Positions 6,509 to 13,939 of a stretch of DNA of 15,781 bases are shown here, one piece after another. Both the position numbers and the translations under genes were made by a program. The stretch covers positions 1-15,781 of the forward strand of contig CAYGWP010000387.1 in assembly GCA_964353455.1 (NCBI GenBank), in the 5' to 3' direction. Position 1 is the first letter of the stretch; each line of letters opens with the position of its first letter. This DNA is from CAYGWP01 sp964353455. GTDB taxonomy: Bacteria; Planctomycetota; Phycisphaerae; FEN-1346. Below the pieces are notes generated by a model. The model searched no databases, was not told where the DNA came from, and was given only the letters and a program-made list of their open reading frames with translations.

Positions 6509-7798
6509 ATGAAGCAAGACTTGAGGTTGACCCGCCGACTGTTCCTCAAGGGGGCCGCGGCGGCCGCCGCCGGACCTTACGTAATCTCGTCCGCAGCGCT
6601 CGGCGCGGGCAGCATACCGGCCCCAAGCAACCGGCTGACCGTGGCCCACATCGGCATCGGGAACCAGGGCAGCGGCCACTTCGGCTGGATGCTCGGCAAC
6701 TCGGCCGGCCAGATCCTCGCCGTCTGCGACGTCCGCAAGTGGGTCCGCGACAAGTGCCAGTCATCCGTCAACGAACGCTATGCCGCAGACCGCGCTTCCG
6801 GCACGTACAAGGGCTGCGACGCCTACAACGATTTCCGCGAGGTCTGCGCCCGGCCCGACATCGACTCCGTCATCATCGCCGTGCCCGACCACTGGCACGC
6901 CCTTGTGGCCATCGCCTGCGCCAAGGCCGGCAAGGACATCTACTGCGAGAAACCGCTGTCGCTGACGATCCGCCAGGGCCGCGCCATGGTGACCGCCGCC
7001 CGCCGCTACGGCCGCGTGTTCCAGACAGGCAGCCAGCAGCGGTCCAGCCAGGAGTTCTGGAAGGCGTGCAGCCTGGTCCGGAGCGGGCGCATCGGCGAAG
7101 TCAAGGAAGTCTTCGTCAGCGTGGGCGGCCCGTCCACCGAGAAGCAGTTCCCGGAGGAGCCGATCCCGGACGGGTTCGACTGGGACTTCTGGCTCGGCCC
7201 CGCCCCGTGGGTGCCGCACAACAGCGAGCGGTGCAGCGGCGACTACGGCGGCGGATGGCGGCACGTCCGCGACTACTCCGGCGGCATGATGACCGACTGG
7301 GGTGCACACCACTTCGACATCGCACAGTGGGGCCTGGGGATGGACGCGACCGGCCCCGTCGAGATCCATCCGCCGGGCGGCGAGTATCAGACCTTGACGT
7401 ATAAATATGCAAATGGCATCGTCATGTATCACGGCGCCGGCGACGGACGCTCCGGCGTCCTCTTCGTCGGCACCAGGGGCAAGGTGGCAGTCAACCGCGG
7501 ATACTTCCGCACCTATCCCGACGAGATCGGCCTTGAGCCGCTGGGACCCAACGACGTCCAACTCTACAGGAGCAATAATCACCACGACGACTGGATGAAC
7601 AGCATCAGGACCCGCCAGCGGCCAATCTGCGACGTCGAAACCGGATTCCGCTCGGTCAGCGTCTGCCATCTCGGGAACATCGCGTTCTGGCTCGGGCGTT
7701 CCATCAAGTGGGACCCCGCGAAGGAAGAAATCATCGGCGACGAAGAAGCCAGCCGCTGGCTGGATCGGCCCATGCGCGCCCCCTGGCGCCTCACTTAA
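6509..7798 (+). CDS. Tat-exported Gfo/Idh/MocA family oxidoreductase
   Basis: 429 residues, the usual length for this secreted group. The N-terminus is a twin-arginine signal: TRRLFLKG at 8-15, then an Ala-rich hydrophobic stretch to about residue 34, implying that the folded, cofactor-loaded enzyme is exported to the periplasm. The Rossmann domain follows, with VAHIGIGNQGSGH at 45-57, PDHWH at 126-130 and CEKPLSLT at 146-153, the EKP signature of the family. The C-terminal alpha/beta domain has GFDWDFWLGPAPW at 222-234 and DWGAHHFDIAQW at 263-274, where the conserved His and Asp lie near the substrate. It is NAD(P)-dependent sugar oxidoreductase-like; the substrate is unknown. It is a paralogue of the truncated gene at the window start. 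The stop codon overlaps the ribosome-binding site of the HEAT-repeat gene, so the two are translated as a pair. Confidence 0.95.
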   Translation: MKQDLRLTRRLFLKGAAAAAAGPYVISSAALGAGSIPAPSNRLTVAHIGIGNQGSGHFGWMLGNSAGQILAVCDVRKWVRDKCQSSVNERYAADRASGTYKGCDAYNDFREVCARPDIDSVIIAVPDHWHALVAIACAKAGKDIYCEKPLSLTIRQGRAMVTAARRYGRVFQTGSQQRSSQEFWKACSLVRSGRIGEVKEVFVSVGGPSTEKQFPEEPIPDGFDWDFWLGPAPWVPHNSERCSGDYGGGWRHVRDYSGGMMTDWGAHHFDIAQWGLGMDATGPVEIHPPGGEYQTLTYKYANGIVMYHGAGDGRSGVLFVGTRGKVAVNRGYFRTYPDEIGLEPLGPNDVQLYRSNNHHDDWMNSIRTRQRPICDVETGFRSVSVCHLGNIAFWLGRSIKWDPAKEEIIGDEEASRWLDRPMRAPWRLT

Positions 7799-7802
7799 AG
7801 GA
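7797..7802 (+). promoter_or_regulatory. Ribosome-binding site overlapping the upstream stop codon
   Basis: AAAGGA shares its first two bases with the TAA stop of the oxidoreductase (7796-7798) and lies 7 bases before the ATG at 7810. It fixes the start of the HEAT-repeat gene and suggests translational coupling. Confidence 0.8.
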
Positions 7803-7809
7803 ACCTGCC

Positions 7810-9921
7810 ATGAAACTGCTGCGAACGACCCTGCTTGCTATGACGGTTGGCCTCCTGGCAACGGCCTGCGTCCTTGCGGCCAGACCCGGCAGCGTGCCGG
7901 TGGCCCCGGAGACCATGCCGCAGGTCAAGGACCTCGATGCGCTCATCCCCCCCGCCGGCGCGGACGACCCCCAGGCCCGCGGCAACGCGCAGAAGGCGAT
8001 CGAGGTCATGGCCATGAACGCGGCCCGCCCCGGCGCCGAGGCCGAACGCGCCGCGGTCGCCAAGGCCCTGGCCGCCAAACTCGGCCCCGCCACGCCGCAA
8101 CTCGCCAGGGTCTGGATCCTCAGGCAACTTCAACTTATGGGCAGGGCGGAGGTCGTCCCGGCAGTCGCCGCCCTTCTTGGCGACAAGGATGCGCTGGTCC
8201 AGGAATCCGCCCGCCGCGCGCTCCAGTACATCCCCGTTGAAGAGGCCGCGGCGGCACTCCGCACGGCGCTCGACACGGCGACCACGCCGGATTGGAAAGT
8301 CGCCTTCATCAACGCCCTGGGCGGCCGGAAGGATGCCGCCGGCGTTGCGGCGATTGCCAAATTCACCGCCGCCAAAGACGAGTCGGTGGTGGCGGCCGCC
8401 GCGGCGGCCCTCGGACGCATCGGCGGCCCCGAGGCCGCCCAGGCCCTCCGCGCCGCCCGGGCTGCCGCGCCGGCGAAAACCAAGCCAGGCATCACCGATG
8501 CGTACCTCCTGTGCGCCGACCAGTTGCTCGCCGCCGGCAAGAAGCCCGAGGCCGAGGCGATCTATAAAGAAGTCTATACGCCTTCCGAGCCGAAGCCGAC
8601 TCGCCTTGCGGCCCTCCGCGGCCTGGTGCTCACGGCCGGCGAGGGCGCAATCGCCCTCATCGCCGACGGCCTCGCAAGCCCGGACCCACAGACGCAGGGC
8701 ATCTCGATGTCGCTCGCCCAGGAAGTGCCCGGTCCTGCGGCCACGAAGGCCCTGGCCGACCTCGCGCCGAAACTCGCGCCTCCCATGCAGGCATCGCTGA
8801 TCGGACTTCTCGGCCGCCGCGGCGATGCCGCGGCCAAGCCGGCGATCCTCGCGGCCGCCAAGAGCGCGGATGATAGCATCCGCATTGCCGCCCTCGGCGC
8901 ACTGGGAACGCTCGGCGACGCCTCCGACGTGATGTTCCTTGCAAAGACCGCCGCCGGGGCCCCGGGGCCGGAGTCCGACGCCGCGCGGGCAAGCCTGGCC
9001 GCCCTCCGCGGCGCTGACGTCAATAAGGCCGTGCTCGGCGCCACGGCGACGCCCGATGCCAAGGTCCGCGCGGAACTGCTGCGGGCCCTTGCGGCCCGCC
9101 GCGCGGCCGAGGCCGTCCCGGCGATGGTCAAGTTCCTCGGCGACGCCGACGCCGCCGTTCGCATCGAAGGCGCGAAGTCGCTCGAGACACTCGGCGACGA
9201 AAAGGCCGTGCCGCCGCTCATCGCCTACCTCGCCAGGGCCCAGACCGATGAAGAGAACCAGGCGGCCGAGAAGGCCCTCCTGGCCGCCTGCGGCCGCGCT
9301 GCCAGCAAGGATGCCTGCCTCCAGCCTGTGATGGCGGCCCTGCCGCAGTCGAAGATGCCCGCCCGCGGGTCGCTGCTGCGGGCACTGGGGCGCCTGGGCG
9401 GCGACAAGGCCCTTGCGGCCGTCCGCACTGCCACAGCCGACGCCGATCCGAAGGTCAAGGAGGCGGCCGTCCGCGCCCTGGCCGACTGGCCGGACTCCGC
9501 CGCCGCGCCGGACCTGCTGGCCATCGCGAAGGGCGACACGAAGGGCACGCTGCCCGTGCTGGGCCTGCGCGGCTACATCCGTCTGGCGGGCCTTCCGGAG
9601 CAGGCCCCCGCGCAAAAGATGCAGATGTGTCGCGAGGCGCTGGCCGTGGCGAAGCGGCCCGAGGAGAAGCGGGCCGTGCTGGCGGTGCTCGGCGAAGTGA
9701 ACACGGCCGAGTCCCTGAAAATGATCAGTCCGATGCTCGACGACGGCACGGTGAAGGAAGAGGCGGCCCAGGCGGCAACCAAGGTCGCCAAGGCCCTCGG
9801 CAACAACCTGCCGCCGGAAACCAAGGAGATGATGGAGAAGGTCATCACCTTCACGAAGAACAAGAACGCGCAGAAGGACGCCAACGAGGTCCTCAAGAAA
9901 GTGAAGCCGCCGAAGAAGTAA
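7810..9921 (+). CDS. Large secreted HEAT-repeat protein
   Basis: 703 residues from the ATG at 7810; the frame is open further upstream but overlaps the preceding gene, while this ATG has a ribosome-binding site and begins a signal sequence. Residues 1-24 are a signal peptide. LLATAC at 15-20 could be a weak lipobox (Cys20), or ordinary cleavage may occur after VLAA. The rest is an Ala-rich alpha-solenoid of HEAT-like helical pairs, for example VPAVAALLGDKDALVQESAR at 116-135, a unit at 435-474 (AVPAMVKFLGDADAAVRIEG) and one at 533-572 with DADPKVKEAAVRALADW at 544-560. The region 225-260 looks more like a TPR helix pair. The C-terminus from about 668 is Lys-rich. Such solenoids bind proteins and have no enzyme activity of their own. 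Coupling to the Tat oxidoreductase suggests a periplasmic scaffold or partner for it; that is inference. Confidence 0.88.
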   Translation: MKLLRTTLLAMTVGLLATACVLAARPGSVPVAPETMPQVKDLDALIPPAGADDPQARGNAQKAIEVMAMNAARPGAEAERAAVAKALAAKLGPATPQLARVWILRQLQLMGRAEVVPAVAALLGDKDALVQESARRALQYIPVEEAAAALRTALDTATTPDWKVAFINALGGRKDAAGVAAIAKFTAAKDESVVAAAAAALGRIGGPEAAQALRAARAAAPAKTKPGITDAYLLCADQLLAAGKKPEAEAIYKEVYTPSEPKPTRLAALRGLVLTAGEGAIALIADGLASPDPQTQGISMSLAQEVPGPAATKALADLAPKLAPPMQASLIGLLGRRGDAAAKPAILAAAKSADDSIRIAALGALGTLGDASDVMFLAKTAAGAPGPESDAARASLAALRGADVNKAVLGATATPDAKVRAELLRALAARRAAEAVPAMVKFLGDADAAVRIEGAKSLETLGDEKAVPPLIAYLARAQTDEENQAAEKALLAACGRAASKDACLQPVMAALPQSKMPARGSLLRALGRLGGDKALAAVRTATADADPKVKEAAVRALADWPDSAAAPDLLAIAKGDTKGTLPVLGLRGYIRLAGLPEQAPAQKMQMCREALAVAKRPEEKRAVLAVLGEVNTAESLKMISPMLDDGTVKEEAAQAATKVAKALGNNLPPETKEMMEKVITFTKNKNAQKDANEVLKKVKPPKK

Positions 9922-9947
9922 TATGTGTGGAGTCGCGTGATACTCGC

Positions 9948-10133
9948 AGGGGCACGGCATGTAGGTGTTTAGCGTGGTGCTGTTCACCCCTCTCCCCTGG
10001 CGGGAGAGGGGTTGGGGGTGAGGGGGCGAGCCGCGGTAACCCCTCACCCGGCCTTCGGCCACCCTCTCCCGCAAGGGGAGAGGGTTAACGGCAGGGCACA
10101 CGCTAAACACGTACGACGGAATGCCGTGCCCCT
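9948..10133. repeat. ~186-bp composite nested palindrome between convergent genes
   Basis: The outermost arms AGGGGCACGGCAT (9948-9960) and ATGCCGTGCCCCT (10121-10133) are perfectly complementary over 13 bp. The second arms GTGTTTAGCGTG (9965-9976) and CACGCTAAACAC (10099-10110) are perfect over 12 bp. Inside is the common CCCCTCTCCC...GGGAGAGGGG type of repeat: a 10-bp hairpin at 9987-10011 and a mirrored CCCTCTCCC...GGGGAGAGGG near 10063-10084. Spurious translations such as PLTLSPCGRGW come from this inner repeat, which I recognise from many genomes. The element fills nearly all of the 210-base gap between the HEAT gene and the rhamnosidase gene, and its right end overlaps two bases of the latter's stop codon. 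Confidence 0.88.
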
Positions 10134-12777
10134 ACTTTGTCGGCGCCTCGAAGCGGTACGTTCCAGAGCCGGCGCGATAAACCGCCGCGCCTTCCTCCAT
10201 GCGGAGGAACTCCAGTCCCTCGGCCCCGGCGGCGGGCTTGCCGCCCTCGGTGACGGCGGCGGCATCCTTCGCGGGCACGTGAATGGTGGCGGTCGTGTTC
10301 GCCGGAACGGTCACATCCATCTCTAGGCGCGCGCCGTCCAGTCGCCACGCCGAGATGATCTCGCCGTTGATTGAGCGGTACGACGCCCTGGCGTGCCTCA
10401 GCGTGCCGCCGGGCCGCGGGCAGATGATGATGCGGCGGTAGCCCGGCCCGTCGCTCTCGATGCCGGCGACGGTCGAGTACAGCCACTCGCCAACGCATCC
10501 ATATGCGTAGTGGGCGAAGGAGTTCATCGCCGGATCGTGCAGGCCCTTCTCCGCCGTCCAGCCGTTCCACCGCTCCCAGATGCTCGTCGCGCCGTGCTTC
10601 ACCGGGTAGAGCCACGAGGGGTACGTCTCCTGCTCGAGGAGGCGGTAGGCGACGTCGGTGCGGCCGATGGCGGTCAGGGCCGGCAGGAGGCTCGCGACGC
10701 CGACGAAACCGACCGACACGTGCCAGCCGCGCGCCTCGATGTCGGATGCGAGCCGCGCTGCGGCGGCCGCGCGCTTCCCCTCCGGCAGAAGGTCAAAGAG
10801 GAGCGCCATGGCGTAGCAGGTCTGCGTATCGCCCCTCACGCGCCCGTCATCGGCAACGTATGCCTTGTTGAACGCCTCCTTGATCCGCTGGAAGAGGGCC
10901 TCGAACCTGGCGGCATCGCCTTCCCTGCCGATCGCCCTGGCGATCCGCGCCACGATCCGCGTGCTCCGGGCGAAGTACGCCGTCGCAAGGACGTCCTTGG
11001 GCGTCTCGGCCCCCGCGGGCACCCAGTCGCCGTAGCCCGAGGCCGGCCGCAAGAGGTCCATGCTATGGGCCTCCAAGTACTCGACCCACCGGACGAAGGT
11101 CGGATAATGCGACTCAAGAATGCGCTTATCTCCATACACTGTATGGATGGTCCAGGGGCAGATTACGCCGGCATCGCCCCATGCGGCCGTGCCGCTGCCG
11201 CCGAAGGCCGATACGGGGGCCACGTCGGTGAACCCGCCGTCGGCGTGCTGGGCGTCGGCCAGATCGACCTGCCACTTGGTGAAGAAGGCGGCCGCATCCA
11301 TGTTGTACGTGGCGGTGCGGATGAAAACTTGCGCATCGCCGGTCCAACCCATGCGCTCGTCGCGCTGGGGGCAGTCGGTGGGCACGTCGATGAAGTTGCC
11401 GCGCTGCGTCCATGTGATGTTCCGCCACAGGCGGTTGACGAGCGGATTGGAGCACTCGAACGACCCCGTCCGCGGCAGGTCGGAATGGACGACGATGCCC
11501 GTCACGGCGTCGAGCGGCGGCCTGCCGGGATAGCCCGTGACTTCCACGTATCTATAGCCGTGGAAGGTGAATCGCGGTTCCCAGGCCTCGCCGGCCGGGT
11601 CGCCGCGGAGGGTGTACGCGTCGGTGCACCGGGCGCTTCGGAGGTTGGCGGTGTGGATGTTCCCATCGGGCTCAAGGACCTCGGCGAACCGCATGACGAC
11701 CGTCGCGCCGGCCCGGCCGTTGACCTTCAGGCGCTCGATTCCCGAGAAGTTCTGCCCGAAGTCGAAGACGAAGACGCCCGGCCTCGGCTCCGCGACGGCG
11801 GCGGCCTTCATCTCCTCGAACCTTCGGACCGTCGCGGACGGATACGCGCCCAGTTCGGCCTTCACGGCGCCGCCGGGGACGGCCGGCCGCCAGCCGGCAT
11901 CGCTGAAGCCTGGCGCGTCCCAGCCGGGCATTTCGCGTCGGGCGTCGAAGGTCTCGCCGTCGTAAATGTCGGCGGCAAGGAGCGGCCCGGATGCGCCCTT
12001 CCACGCCGGGCCGGTCGCGACGACCTGCGTGGCCCCGTCGGCGAACTCAACTTCGAGTTGGGCGAGGAGCCGCAGTTCCTTTCCGTACCGGCCGCGCAGG
12101 CCGTACCAGCCGCGGGCAAGGATTCCGCCGACGGCGTTCTCGCCCCGACAAAGGAAGGCCGTCACGTCATAGGTATTATAGTAGATGCGTTTGCGGTAAT
12201 CCGTCCAGCCGGGCGTGAAGAGGTCGTCGCCGACGCGGCGGCCGTTCAGGCGCATCTCGTACAGGCCGAGCGCCGAGGCATACAGGGTCGCGCGGCGGAC
12301 CGGCTTCTCGACCCGGAACGTGCACCGTAAGTGCGGGCACGGCAGCAGCCACTGCGCCCCCGCCAGGTCCGGCCGCGCACGCTCCTCCTCACCGGGCGCA
12401 CCGTCGTAGCCGATCCACCTGGCGCGCCAGTCCTCCATTTCCAGCAGGCCCATCGTCCAGAAGGCCGGCCGGCTCCATGGTGATTGCGCGGCGGCGGCAT
12501 CGAACACGCGGACCTTCCAGTGGCACCGCATGCGCGATGCCAGGCTGCGGCCTCCATAGACGATCTGGCTGGTCTCGCCCGACTTGACGATGCCGGAGTC
12601 CCAGAGGTCGCCGCGGTCTGCGGCCAGGTTCTCCTCGGTGGCTGCGACGAGGATGTGATAGGCCGTCTGCGCGGCGCCGCGGCGCGGGTCCGCAACCTCC
12701 CACGAGAGCCGCGGCTCACGGACGCCGAGGCCGAGCGGATTGACAAGATACTCGCACCGAAGGTTCCGCGTTTCCAT
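10132..12777 (-). CDS. Alpha-L-rhamnosidase, glycoside hydrolase family 78
   Basis: 881 residues from the ATG at 12777-12775, preceded by AAAGGA about 9 bases upstream. A GTG at 12795 in frame overlaps the kinase stop and is rejected. The enzyme hydrolyses terminal alpha-L-rhamnose from glycosides or polysaccharides by inversion. The order matches GH78: an N-terminal beta domain (LRCEYLVNPLGLGVREPRLSW at about 6-26, CHWKVRVFD at 85-93), a second beta domain (LYEMRLNGRRVGDDLFTPGWTDY, about 172-194; FDFGQNFSG at 338-346), the (alpha/alpha)6 catalytic barrel and a C-terminal beta domain. The GH78 signature CPQRDERMGWTGD is at 469-481, with E474 the likely general acid, and SIWERWNGW at 732-740, with E735 the likely general base. 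No signal peptide is seen, so it should act in the cytoplasm on imported rhamnosides. It is the second gene of an operon, 14 bases after the kinase. No rhamnose isomerase, rhamnulokinase or aldolase is in view. Confidence 0.95.
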   Translation of the reverse strand: METRNLRCEYLVNPLGLGVREPRLSWEVADPRRGAAQTAYHILVAATEENLAADRGDLWDSGIVKSGETSQIVYGGRSLASRMRCHWKVRVFDAAAAQSPWSRPAFWTMGLLEMEDWRARWIGYDGAPGEEERARPDLAGAQWLLPCPHLRCTFRVEKPVRRATLYASALGLYEMRLNGRRVGDDLFTPGWTDYRKRIYYNTYDVTAFLCRGENAVGGILARGWYGLRGRYGKELRLLAQLEVEFADGATQVVATGPAWKGASGPLLAADIYDGETFDARREMPGWDAPGFSDAGWRPAVPGGAVKAELGAYPSATVRRFEEMKAAAVAEPRPGVFVFDFGQNFSGIERLKVNGRAGATVVMRFAEVLEPDGNIHTANLRSARCTDAYTLRGDPAGEAWEPRFTFHGYRYVEVTGYPGRPPLDAVTGIVVHSDLPRTGSFECSNPLVNRLWRNITWTQRGNFIDVPTDCPQRDERMGWTGDAQVFIRTATYNMDAAAFFTKWQVDLADAQHADGGFTDVAPVSAFGGSGTAAWGDAGVICPWTIHTVYGDKRILESHYPTFVRWVEYLEAHSMDLLRPASGYGDWVPAGAETPKDVLATAYFARSTRIVARIARAIGREGDAARFEALFQRIKEAFNKAYVADDGRVRGDTQTCYAMALLFDLLPEGKRAAAAARLASDIEARGWHVSVGFVGVASLLPALTAIGRTDVAYRLLEQETYPSWLYPVKHGATSIWERWNGWTAEKGLHDPAMNSFAHYAYGCVGEWLYSTVAGIESDGPGYRRIIICPRPGGTLRHARASYRSINGEIISAWRLDGARLEMDVTVPANTTATIHVPAKDAAAVTEGGKPAAGAEGLEFLRMEEGAAVYRAGSGTYRFEAPTK

Positions 12778-12791
12778 TCTCAGGCGTCCTT

Positions 12792-13760
12792 TCACAGGCC
12801 CATCAGCGCATCGGCCTCGGCGCGGGTGGGCAGAGCGGGGATGGCGCCGGGCTTGGTGCAGGTGATGGCGCCGACGGCGTTTGCCCGCCGCGCGATCCGC
12901 TCGAGCATCCGGCGAGTGAGGCCGTCGAGCGTGCCGGCCGACTCCAGATGATCGAGCAGGTCAACCAGGATGCTTGCGACGAAGCCGTCGCCCGCGCCCG
13001 TGCACTCGACCACCTTCACGCGGAAGCCCGGCACGGCGGCCGCGCCCGCCGGGTGATGGAAGTAGCAGCCCTCCTCTCCCAGGCTGACGACGACGAGTCT
13101 CGGCCCGGCGGCGAGGATCCTCTCGGCCCCATCGGCAAGGTCGTCGGTCCCGGTCACGATTCGCCACTCTTCGCCGCTGACCTTGACGACGTCGGCCAGA
13201 GGGAGGGCGTTCCTAATCTCCAGGTGTCCATGCTCTTCGGAGTCCCAGAGCGCAGGCCGCCAGTTCGGGTCGAACGACACCAGCCGCCCCGCGCGGCGCG
13301 CCGCCAGCGCGGCCTTGATAGTGGCGGCCTTCGGGCCGGGGTCGATCAGGCTGATCGAGCCGAAATGGAAGCACGCGGCCTGCTGGATATAAGGCTCGTC
13401 GATGTCTTCGGGCGCAAGAAGCATGTCGGCCCCGGGGTTGCGGTAGAAGAAGATTTCCTTGCGGCCGTCATCGTGGACGCCTACGAAGGCGAGCGTGGTG
13501 CGTGCGTCATCGGTGGAGACGAGCCGGCTGGTATCGACGCCGGCCGCTTGCAGCGTCCGGCGCAGCGACCGGCCGAAAGGCTCTGAGCCGATCTTGCCCA
13601 CAAACCCGGCCGTTCGGCCCAGGCGCGCCACGCCGCAGGCCACGTTGGCAGGCGCCCCGCCGGGCGCGCGGCGGAAGACGGACACATCCTCAAGGGGGCG
13701 GTTCGCCTCGGCGGCCACGAAGTCAATGAGGAGTTCTCCCAGGCAGACCACATCCGGCAT
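12792..13760 (-). CDS. PfkB-family sugar kinase, fructokinase-like
   Basis: 322 residues from the ATG at 13760-13758, with a GGAAAGG ribosome-binding site just upstream. An in-frame start at 13781 lies before that site and is rejected. PfkB kinases transfer phosphate from ATP to a sugar hydroxyl. The N-terminal signature GGAPANVACGVARLG is at 34-48; the C-terminal signature CTGAGDGF is at 253-260, with D258 as catalytic base and the GAGD anion hole. LGELLIDF at 7-14 and FDPNWRPALW at 163-172 are typical of bacterial fructokinases, which makes fructose or a similar ketose the best guess; 2-keto-3-deoxygluconate or another sugar is possible. Cys253 replaces the usual Asp/Thr before TGAGD, a minor variant. 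It is the first gene of the kinase-rhamnosidase operon; its TGA overlaps the ribosome-binding region of the next gene. Confidence 0.92.
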   Translation of the reverse strand: MPDVVCLGELLIDFVAAEANRPLEDVSVFRRAPGGAPANVACGVARLGRTAGFVGKIGSEPFGRSLRRTLQAAGVDTSRLVSTDDARTTLAFVGVHDDGRKEIFFYRNPGADMLLAPEDIDEPYIQQAACFHFGSISLIDPGPKAATIKAALAARRAGRLVSFDPNWRPALWDSEEHGHLEIRNALPLADVVKVSGEEWRIVTGTDDLADGAERILAAGPRLVVVSLGEEGCYFHHPAGAAAVPGFRVKVVECTGAGDGFVASILVDLLDHLESAGTLDGLTRRMLERIARRANAVGAITCTKPGAIPALPTRAEADALMGL

Positions 13761-13796
13761 GGCAGACCCTTTCCGTGACATTGCCGGGGGAATCCT

Positions 13797-13825
13797 ACCA
13801 TAGATGTGCGGCCCGGCAAAGGCAA
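13797..13825 (-). promoter_or_regulatory. Candidate sigma70-type promoter of the kinase-rhamnosidase operon
   Basis: Read on the minus strand: -35 TTGCCT (13825-13820), 17-base spacer, -10 TATGGT (13802-13797). It lies about 37 bases before the kinase ATG, giving a leader of roughly 30 bases. Each hexamer matches consensus at 4 of 6 positions, and the spacing is ideal. Confidence 0.45.
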
Positions 13826-13847
13826 CTTGGCAGGTTTCGGGAAAGCC

Positions 13848-13876
13848 TTGTATTCCTCCGGGCCGGTTTCTAGAAT
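13848..13876 (+). promoter_or_regulatory. Candidate sigma70-type promoter of the pseudopilin gene
   Basis: -35 TTGTAT (13848-13853), 17-base spacer, -10 TAGAAT (13871-13876, 5 of 6 to consensus). Transcription would start near 13883, leaving a leader of about 55 bases to the ATG at 13940. It stands back to back with the operon promoter on the other strand, 22 bases apart. Confidence 0.6.
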
Positions 13877-13939
13877 GTTAGCGATGGGGGATGGTCGCCG
13901 CGGCGACCGGCGGACTTGGCACGGGGGCACGAGGGAACC

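Noticed and set aside
7795..10110. 771-codon open frame on the minus strand
   Set aside because: Antisense to the HEAT-repeat gene, a product of high GC with few stops; its beginning is a translation of the palindromic repeat.
10393..12330. 645-codon open frame on the plus strand
   Set aside because: Antisense to the GH78 gene, which has clear family motifs over its whole length; this frame has none.
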